Source of the DNA: Candidatus Altarchaeum sp. CG2_30_32_3053 | GTDB lineage: Archaea > Altiarchaeota > Altiarchaeia > Altiarchaeales > Altiarchaeaceae | NCBI GenBank assembly: GCA_001873845.1 | Contig: MNZY01000162.1 | Location: 1 to 6,048, forward strand | Direction of reading: 5' to 3' | Length of the DNA: 6,048 nucleotides | Shown: in pieces, positions 1-5,314 of the stretch | Layout of the letters: every line of letters begins with the position of its first letter | Position numbering within the stretch: position 1 is the stretch's first letter | Translations under genes and position numbers: made by a program | The notes under the pieces: model-generated | What the model was told of the DNA's origin: nothing | Database searches by the model: none | The model's input: the letters and a program-made list of their open reading frames with translations, nothing else

Positions 1-720
1 ACATCAAAGGATTACGCAAAATCAAGCAAAAATTTGAGAAATTTTAAATTTGAAGATGAAAGTAAAGGAGGAAAATTAGTGTTGTCTCCGAATTTTGTTT
101 GTGTGAAAAATTTAAATTATGATAAACAAGAGGTGGAAAAAATAAGGAAAAATTTAAATTTGAAAAATAAAAATGTCTTGCTTTTTGTTGGCAGGCTTGT
201 TAAATATAAAGGGGTTGAATATTTGATTAATGCCTTTAAAGAGATTGAGAAAGAAAAGAATAAAAATAATGGTGTTGTGCTGTTGATAATCGGAGATGGT
301 CCTCTAAAAAGGGATTTAGAAAATCTCGCATGTAATGATGAAAATATAAAATTTTTAGGAAAGGTTGAAAATTTAAGTCCTTATTATGCATTATGTGATA
401 TCTTTGTTTTACCATCAATAACAAGGCAGGAGGCATTTGGAATAGTTTTGGTTGAGGCAATGTCCTTTGCAAAGCCATGCATTACTACAAACATTGAATC
501 TGGAATGAAGTATGTTGTTGGTTATGGAAAAGCAGGAATTCTGGTTAAAGAAAAGTCTGTTGAGGACTTAAAAAATGCAATTGAAAGTTTAATTGTTGAT
601 GAAAATTTAAGAAAGGAAATTGGAAAAAAGGCAAGAAAGAGGGTTTTGGAAAAATTTAGTGATAAAATTGTTTTGGAAAAATTTGAAAAGGAAATTTTAA
701 AATGTGTAAATAAAATATGA
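1..720 (+). CDS. GT4-family glycosyltransferase, 5' end cut by window
   Basis: The frame is open from base 1 to the TGA at 718-720, giving 239 visible residues. The true start lies upstream: a TTG at 34 is in frame, but the residues before it (TSKDYAKSS) already look like the end of a GT4 N-terminal domain. What is seen is mainly the nucleotide-sugar-binding C-terminal Rossmann domain of a GT-B enzyme. It includes FVGRLVKYKG, with the donor-phosphate Arg and Lys at visible residues 65 and 70, and the E-x7-E signature in QEAFGIVLVEAM (Glu 144 and Glu 152). The family transfers a sugar from a nucleotide donor to a growing glycan, usually at the cytoplasmic face of the membrane. The family's usual IPNGVD segment reads SPNFVCVKN here (PNF at residues 30-32). 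The gene overlaps the next one by 4 bases (ATGA). Donor and acceptor cannot be told. All eight visible Arg codons are AGA/AGG. Confidence 0.9.
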   Translation, partial: TSKDYAKSSKNLRNFKFEDESKGGKLVLSPNFVCVKNLNYDKQEVEKIRKNLNLKNKNVLLFVGRLVKYKGVEYLINAFKEIEKEKNKNNGVVLLIIGDGPLKRDLENLACNDENIKFLGKVENLSPYYALCDIFVLPSITRQEAFGIVLVEAMSFAKPCITTNIESGMKYVVGYGKAGILVKEKSVEDLKNAIESLIVDENLRKEIGKKARKRVLEKFSDKIVLEKFEKEILKCVNKI

Positions 721-1811
721 ACAAAAGGATTGATGTAAATTTCATTACAGGTATAAAAGCGGATAGGATATATGGATTTTCGGTTTATGAGAAGGACCTT
801 TATAAAGGTCTTAACGATAAAGTAAATTTCAATGTTATTTCAATGAATTCTCTGCCTTTGCCTGTTGGAAGGACATTGAGTAGAAATTTCTCTTTGTATT
901 TTTTATATCCTTTATATCTAAAACTTAAAGTTAAAAAAAATGTCATAAATCACATAACAACACAAAAAAATGCGTTTGTTCTAAATTATATAAATCCTAA
1001 AAAAAGCATAGTTACATGTCATGATATAATTCCTTATATTTTCAATGAATTTGGAGAGGTAAGAAAATTTCTTTTTGATTTATCTGTGAAAGGAATGAAA
1101 AAAGCAGATAAAATTATTGCTGTTTCAGAATCAACAAAAAGGGACTTAATAAATTATTTGAATTTTCCTGAAGATAAAATTAAAGTTATTTATGAATCAG
1201 TTAATACTAACGTGTTCAAACTAATAGATAATGCAAGAGAAAAATTAAAGGAAAGGGGATTTGATTTCGGAGATAGCAAATTAGTTTTATATGTGGGTTT
1301 GGACAAACCAACAAAAAACATTCCTGCACTTATTAAGGCATTTTACAAGTTGAAAAAAAAGATGCAAAATGTAAAATTGATAAAAGTAGGAAGTTATGAA
1401 TGGAAATCCGAAAGGACTAAAATTTTAAATTTAATTAAAATTTTAAATTTGGAAAAAGATGTTTTGTTTTTTGAGAATATCGGTGTTGAAAATTTGTCTT
1501 TATTTTATAATGCTTGCGATGTTTTTGTTTTTCCGTCGCTTTATGAGGGCTTTGGTTTGCCTCCATTAGAAGCGATGGCTTGTGGCTGTCCTGTAATTGC
1601 TTCAAACAAATCGTCAATTCCTGAAGTTGTTGGAGATGCAGGAATTTTGATTGAGCCGGATGAAGATAATTTATTTAAATCAATGTTTAATTTATTAACA
1701 AATGAAAGTTTAAGAAAGGAACTTTCAAAGAAAGGATTAAAACAGGCAAAGAAATTTAGTTTAGAAAAAGAATGCGAAGAAACATTAAAAATTTATGAAA
1801 AATTAAGATGA
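717..1811 (+). CDS. GT4-family glycosyltransferase (mannosyltransferase-like)
   Basis: This 364-residue protein is complete and of normal length for a two-domain GT-B enzyme. The N-terminal acceptor domain contains VTCHDIIPY (99-107) and the linker-side motif ADKIIAVSESTKRDLI (130-145), both typical of GT4 proteins from O-antigen and capsule clusters. The C-terminal donor domain contains LYVGLDKPTKN (191-201) and YEGFGLPPLEAMACGCPVI, whose E-x7-E glutamates are 277 and 285. Relatives often have PRKN where this protein has PTKN, so Lys200 is kept but the adjacent Arg is Thr. The start is fixed by the ATGA overlap with the upstream stop, and the stop overlaps the rfbF start in the same way, so translation is probably coupled. 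No strong Shine-Dalgarno sequence stands just before it. It probably adds one sugar of the repeat unit. The donor is unknown, though the CDP-sugar made by the downstream genes is a candidate. Confidence 0.93.
   Translation: MNKRIDVNFITGIKADRIYGFSVYEKDLYKGLNDKVNFNVISMNSLPLPVGRTLSRNFSLYFLYPLYLKLKVKKNVINHITTQKNAFVLNYINPKKSIVTCHDIIPYIFNEFGEVRKFLFDLSVKGMKKADKIIAVSESTKRDLINYLNFPEDKIKVIYESVNTNVFKLIDNAREKLKERGFDFGDSKLVLYVGLDKPTKNIPALIKAFYKLKKKMQNVKLIKVGSYEWKSERTKILNLIKILNLEKDVLFFENIGVENLSLFYNACDVFVFPSLYEGFGLPPLEAMACGCPVIASNKSSIPEVVGDAGILIEPDEDNLFKSMFNLLTNESLRKELSKKGLKQAKKFSLEKECEETLKIYEKLR
795..810. repeat. 16-base perfect palindrome inside a glycosyltransferase gene
   Basis: GACCTTTATAAAGGTC reads the same on both strands. 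It lies within the second glycosyltransferase reading frame (around residues 27-31) and has no T-run after it, so it does not look like a terminator. It may be chance in AT-rich DNA, or a protein-binding or hairpin-forming site. Confidence 0.6.
1419..1454 (+). repeat. Two tandem 18-base units in frame
   Basis: Two adjacent 18-base units (1419-1436 and 1437-1454) share their first 14 bases, AAAATTTTAAATTT, and differ in the last four. They are in frame and encode KILNLI then KILNLE in the donor-binding domain of the second glycosyltransferase. This looks like a small duplication of six codons, or low-complexity convergence in AT-rich DNA. Confidence 0.65.
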
Positions 1812-2590
1812 AAGCAGTTATACTTGCTGGCGGACTTGGAACAAGATTAAGCGAAGAAACCGATTTAAAACCCAAGCCGATGGTAGAAATTGGAGGAAAG
1901 CCAATTTTATGGCATATACTGAAAATTTATTCACATTATGGCATTAATGATTTTGTAATATGCCTTGGGTATAAGGGATATATGATAAAAGAATGGTTTG
2001 CAAATTATTTTCTTCACAATTCAGATGTGACAATAAAACTAAAAAATAATGAAATAAAAGTGTATAATACGCAAACAGAAGATTGGACTGTTTCATTAAT
2101 AGATACTGGATTAGATACTCAAACAGGAGGAAGATTAAAAAGAGTGAAAGATTATATAAGTAACGAAACATTCATGTTTACCTATGGTGACGGTGTTGCA
2201 AATATAAATATTGATGAATTACTTAAATTCCATAAAAATCAGGGAAATTCCGTTCTTGCAACAATGACTTTAGTTCAACCACCCGGAAAGTTTGGTTCTG
2301 TGGAATTAAATAAGGATAACATAATTACAGAATTTCATGAAAAACCTGCAGGAGATAATGCATGGATAAACGGCGGCTTTTTTGTTTTAGAACCAGAAGT
2401 TATTAATTATATAAAAGATGATAACACAATCTGGGAAAGAGAACCGTTGGAAAATTTAGCAGAAGAGGGGCGATTAATGGCGTATAAACATAAAGAATTT
2501 TGGAAGTGCATGGATACCTTAAGGGATAATAGAGAATTAAATGCGTTATGGGAATCAAAAAAAGCATTATGGAAAATATGGAACGACTGA
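1808..2590 (+). CDS. rfbF: Glucose-1-phosphate cytidylyltransferase
   Basis: This enzyme makes CDP-glucose from CTP and alpha-D-glucose-1-phosphate, the committed step to CDP-linked deoxysugars. At 260 residues it matches the usual length (about 257). The nucleotidyltransferase signature LAGGLGTRLSEET covers 6-18, followed by KPKPMVEIGGKPILWHI (21-37). It also has the family-specific stretches ICLGYKGYMIKEWFANYFLH (51-70), TGGRLKRV (106-113), the metal/nucleotide motif YGDGVA (126-131, Asp128), EKP (178-180), INGGFF (187-192) and WKCMDTLRD (232-240). The W-x(2)-MDT ending and the LW-x-W-containing tail are as in Salmonella RfbF, so the CTP/glucose assignment is firm and an RmlA-type thymidylyltransferase is unlikely. 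The start is set by the ATGA overlap with the upstream glycosyltransferase. The 3' end overlaps rfbG. One Arg codon here is CGA, a codon class absent from the two upstream genes. Confidence 0.97.
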   Translation: MKAVILAGGLGTRLSEETDLKPKPMVEIGGKPILWHILKIYSHYGINDFVICLGYKGYMIKEWFANYFLHNSDVTIKLKNNEIKVYNTQTEDWTVSLIDTGLDTQTGGRLKRVKDYISNETFMFTYGDGVANINIDELLKFHKNQGNSVLATMTLVQPPGKFGSVELNKDNIITEFHEKPAGDNAWINGGFFVLEPEVINYIKDDNTIWEREPLENLAEEGRLMAYKHKEFWKCMDTLRDNRELNALWESKKALWKIWND

Positions 2591-3546
2591 ATTTCTGGAA
2601 AAGGAAGAATGTTTTGGTTACGGGAGGAAACGGGTTGGTAGGTTCGCACATAGTTGAAGAATTGTTGAAGAGTAATGCAAATGTTATAGTTCTTATAAGA
2701 TCCAAAAATCCGAAGTCATATTTCGTTATAGAAGGCCTAAATAAAAAGACAGTATTAGTATATGGCGATTTAAAAAATTTTAAAAGAGTTTACGATGTAA
2801 TCTCAAAATATGAAATTGAATATATTTTTCATATAGGAGCACAACCAATTGTCCAAACAGCGGTAATAAACCCTGTTGAAACCTTTGAAACTAATATAAA
2901 CGGAACTGTAAACGTGCTCGAATCAGCGAGATTATGTAATTCAGTGAAAGGTATAGTTGTAGCATCATCAGATAAAGCATACGGGAAATATGATAAACTC
3001 CCTTATACCGAAGAAACACCTTTAAAAGGAGAATTTCCTTATGACATTTCAAAATCCTGTACGGATTTAATAGCACAAAGTTATTTCAAAACTTATGATA
3101 TCCCGATAGCAATCGCGAGATTCGGAAATATTTACGGGCCAGGCGATTTAAACTTTAATCGAATAATTCCAGGAGCAATAAAAGCATCACTCTTGGATGA
3201 AACCTTGGACATAAGAAGTGACGGGAAAATGATTAGAGAATACCTGTATGTTAAAGATGTTGCTGACGGATACTTGATGCTGTGTGAAAATATAAATAAA
3301 TCAAAAGGTGAGGCATTTAATCTATCAAGCGGCTTAAAATTAAGCGTTTTGGAAGTAGTTGAAAAAATTTCAGAAATTATTAATAAAAAAATAGATTACG
3401 AAGTATTGAATTTAGCAAAAAATGAAATTTACGAGCAATACCTGTCAACAGAAAAAGTTGAGAAATTTTTCGGCTGGCACACTAAACATTCATTTGAAGA
3501 ATCGATAAAAGAAACAGTTAAATGGTATGAAAAAATATTAAAATGA
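2578..3546 (+). CDS. rfbG: CDP-glucose 4,6-dehydratase
   Basis: This extended short-chain dehydrogenase is predicted to convert CDP-glucose to CDP-4-keto-6-deoxyglucose with bound NAD. From the chosen start it has 322 residues. Visible are the NAD-binding GGNGLVG (16-22), HIGAQPIVQTAV (85-96, the RfbG-like HxxAQP region), FETNINGTVNVLE (103-115), the dehydratase triad SDK (131-133) with Tyr155 and Lys159 of YxxxK, and RFGNIYGPGDLNFNRIIP (181-198). Ser-Asp-Lys agrees with the Thr-Asp-Lys catalytic set of characterised 4,6-dehydratases. It is about 35 residues shorter than Salmonella RfbG (about 359). Three in-frame ATGs exist, at 2548, 2569 and 2578. I chose 2578 because MERLNFWKRKNVLVTGG matches the family N-terminus and leaves only a 13-base overlap with rfbF; a short GGA lies just upstream. 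A GDP-mannose dehydratase is less likely given the rfbF neighbour. Confidence 0.9.
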   Translation: MERLNFWKRKNVLVTGGNGLVGSHIVEELLKSNANVIVLIRSKNPKSYFVIEGLNKKTVLVYGDLKNFKRVYDVISKYEIEYIFHIGAQPIVQTAVINPVETFETNINGTVNVLESARLCNSVKGIVVASSDKAYGKYDKLPYTEETPLKGEFPYDISKSCTDLIAQSYFKTYDIPIAIARFGNIYGPGDLNFNRIIPGAIKASLLDETLDIRSDGKMIREYLYVKDVADGYLMLCENINKSKGEAFNLSSGLKLSVLEVVEKISEIINKKIDYEVLNLAKNEIYEQYLSTEKVEKFFGWHTKHSFEESIKETVKWYEKILK

Positions 3547-4766
3547 AAAAATGCAGAGTTTGTAAAAGCAAAGATCTAAAACTATTTTTATCCTTAGGTA
3601 GAACCCCCCTTGCAAATAGTTTTCTTGAAGAGGATCAGTTAAAACTGCCAGAGGAATTTTATCCGCTTAATGTATGTTTTTGTGAATCTTGCGGATTTGT
3701 ACAACTTGCCGAAGTAGTCCCTGCTGAAAAAATGTTTAAAAATTATATATACGTTACATCTACCTCAGAGGAAGCCCGTAACCATTATAAGCTTTTAGTT
3801 GAAGATGCAATGAATAAATTTAAACTTCCTGAAAATTCACTCGTGGTTGAGTTTGCAAGCAATGACGGTACTTTGCTTAAAAATTTCAGGAAATTCAATG
3901 TAAGGGTTTTAGGCGTTGAGCCTGCGGAAAATATAGCACCAATAGCAGAGGCAGCGGGAATAGAAACAATAAATGACTTTTTTAACCGGAAAGTTGCTAA
4001 GAATATAGTTGATTCTAAAGGCAAGGCAAGTATGATTATAGGAACTAATGTGTTTGCTCACATTGATAATTTAGATGAAATAATGAAAAGTTTTCAGATT
4101 TTACTTGATGATGAAGGAGTTATTATAATAGAGTCCCCTTATCTTGTGGATTTCTTTGAGAAAACCGAATATGACACAATTTACCATGAACATGTTTCTT
4201 ATCTGTCCTTGATTCCGTTAGTAAAATTTTTTGGTATGTACGGCTTCAAGATATTTGATGTTAAAAGAACCAAAATTCATGGAGGTTCAATCAAGATATT
4301 TGCATCCGGAATTAATTCAAAATTTAAAGAAACAAAAAACTTATCTGAATTATTATTATTAGAAAAGAAATTGGGTTTAGATTCAATAAAACCCTATCTT
4401 GATTTCGCATTGAATGTCCAGAAATCAAGGGTAAAATTACTGGAGCTTTTATACAAATTGAAGTTAGAAGGCAAAAAGATTATTGGCTATGGTGCAGCAG
4501 CAAAGGGGAATACGCTTTTAAATTACTGTAACATTGGAACAGATATTCTTGATTATATTGTTGATAAAAACCCTTTGAAACAGGGTAAATATACACCTGG
4601 AACAAACATACCTGTTGTTCGCCCTGATAGAATTTTAAAGGATCATCCTGATTATATGTTGATACTTGCATGGAATTTTGCGGATGAGATTATGAAAGAG
4701 CAACATAAATTCAAGAAAATAGGAGAGAAATTTATAATACCTATACCTGAAGCTAAAATAATTTAA
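3543..4766 (+). CDS. SAM-dependent sugar C-methyltransferase (TylC3/NovU/TcaB9 type)
   Basis: The 407-residue protein has the full three-part architecture of deoxysugar C-methyltransferases. The N-terminal zinc domain has Cys4, Cys7, Cys47 and Cys50 (CRVC and CESC) around the conserved LGRTPLANSFL (19-28). The central SAM-binding Rossmann domain has VVEFASNDGTLL (101-112), followed by NVFAHIDN (169-176). The C-terminal domain has IIGYGAAAKGNTLLNY (313-328) and DKNPLKQGKYTPGTNIPV (341-358). Tyr214, Glu216 and His217 in YHEH, plus His173 and Tyr68, fall where I recall the active-site residues of TcaB9 to be (constant offset of 8), and HGGSIKIF (246-253) is also family-typical. The family methylates a ring carbon next to the keto group of a 4-keto-6-deoxy nucleotide sugar, at C3 (TylC3, TcaB9) or C5 (NovU). 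The neighbours imply a CDP substrate. The start is fixed by the ATGA overlap with rfbG. Confidence 0.93.
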   Translation: MKKCRVCKSKDLKLFLSLGRTPLANSFLEEDQLKLPEEFYPLNVCFCESCGFVQLAEVVPAEKMFKNYIYVTSTSEEARNHYKLLVEDAMNKFKLPENSLVVEFASNDGTLLKNFRKFNVRVLGVEPAENIAPIAEAAGIETINDFFNRKVAKNIVDSKGKASMIIGTNVFAHIDNLDEIMKSFQILLDDEGVIIIESPYLVDFFEKTEYDTIYHEHVSYLSLIPLVKFFGMYGFKIFDVKRTKIHGGSIKIFASGINSKFKETKNLSELLLLEKKLGLDSIKPYLDFALNVQKSRVKLLELLYKLKLEGKKIIGYGAAAKGNTLLNYCNIGTDILDYIVDKNPLKQGKYTPGTNIPVVRPDRILKDHPDYMLILAWNFADEIMKEQHKFKKIGEKFIIPIPEAKII

Positions 4767-4777
4767 TATTCAGTGAA
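4767..4777 (+). other. Only intergenic gap, 11 bases
   Basis: This is the sole non-coding stretch in the window, between the C-methyltransferase stop and the epimerase ATG. It contains AGTGAA just before the start, at best a weak ribosome-binding site, and no room for a promoter or terminator. The downstream gene is therefore expected to be on the same transcript. Confidence 0.7.
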
Positions 4778-5314
4778 ATGATATTCAATAAAACAAAACT
4801 TGACGGAGTGTATGTAATTGAACCGGAATTAAAGGTTGATGAAAGAGGCTACTTTAACAGAATCTTTTGCAGGGAAGAAATGGCTAAAAATAGGATTAAT
4901 TTCAATATCATTCAGGTAAATCATTCCCTAACTAAAGAAAAGGGAGCTATACGAGGAATGCACTTTCAAAAAGAACCTAAAGCAGAGGATAAAATCGTTC
5001 AGTGTCTGAAAGGAGCAGTCTACGATGTTGCTGTTGATGTAAGAGAAAATTCACCTACTTTTGGTCAATGGGTTGCTGAGAAGCTAACAGAAGAAAATAA
5101 AAAAATGATTTATATCCCAAAAGGATTTGCACACGGGTTTCAAACACTAACAGAAAACTCCTTTTTGCAGTATTTCATGTCCGAATTTTACTCTCCCGAA
5201 CATTCATCAGGAGTTAGATGGAACGATCCATTTTTTAATATATCATGGCCGATAAAAAATCCAACAGCAATTTCTGAAAAGGATCAAAACTGGCCGTTAA
5301 TAAAGAAAATATGA
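4778..5314 (+). CDS. RmlC-family nucleotide-sugar 3- and/or 5-epimerase
   Basis: At 178 residues this is a normal-length cupin of the dTDP-4-dehydrorhamnose 3,5-epimerase family. Conserved features are DERGYF (21-26), NHSLT (48-52), AIRGMHFQ (57-64) with Arg59 and the catalytic base His62, Lys72, IPKGFAHGFQ (113-122), Tyr132 and Tyr138 in QYFMSEFYSPEH, RWND (147-150) and Asp169. His62, Tyr132 and Asp169 sit within one position of the Salmonella RmlC residues (His63, Tyr133, Asp170), so the active site appears intact. The general family name implies dTDP-rhamnose, but there is no RmlA, RmlB or RmlD here. Beside rfbF, rfbG and a C-methyltransferase it more likely epimerises a CDP-4-keto-6-deoxy sugar, comparable to NovW or EvaD in dTDP pathways. 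Whether it acts at C3, C5 or both cannot be read from the motifs. It follows an 11-base gap and overlaps the next gene by ATGA. Confidence 0.92.
   Translation: MIFNKTKLDGVYVIEPELKVDERGYFNRIFCREEMAKNRINFNIIQVNHSLTKEKGAIRGMHFQKEPKAEDKIVQCLKGAVYDVAVDVRENSPTFGQWVAEKLTEENKKMIYIPKGFAHGFQTLTENSFLQYFMSEFYSPEHSSGVRWNDPFFNISWPIKNPTAISEKDQNWPLIKKI

Noticed and set aside
34..36. TTG as the start of the first glycosyltransferase
   Set aside because: The frame is open to base 1, the residues before it fit the family, and the N-terminal acceptor domain would be missing, so the gene begins upstream of the window.
236..478. Open frame on the minus strand
   Set aside because: It lies wholly opposite the first glycosyltransferase, has no recognisable motif, and is a by-product of low-stop AT-rich coding sequence.
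2403..2705. Minus-strand open frames across the rfbF/rfbG junction
   Set aside because: Their translations are low-complexity without domain motifs, and both plus-strand genes there are strongly supported.
3785..4024. Minus-strand open frame opposite the C-methyltransferase
   Set aside because: It is antisense to the conserved SAM-binding region, and its Leu/Ser/Ala-rich translation is explained by the reverse reading of that region.
4569..4585. Short inverted repeat ACCCT...AGGGT
   Set aside because: The five-base arms with a seven-base loop lie inside the methyltransferase gene with no T-run, so it is not a terminator.
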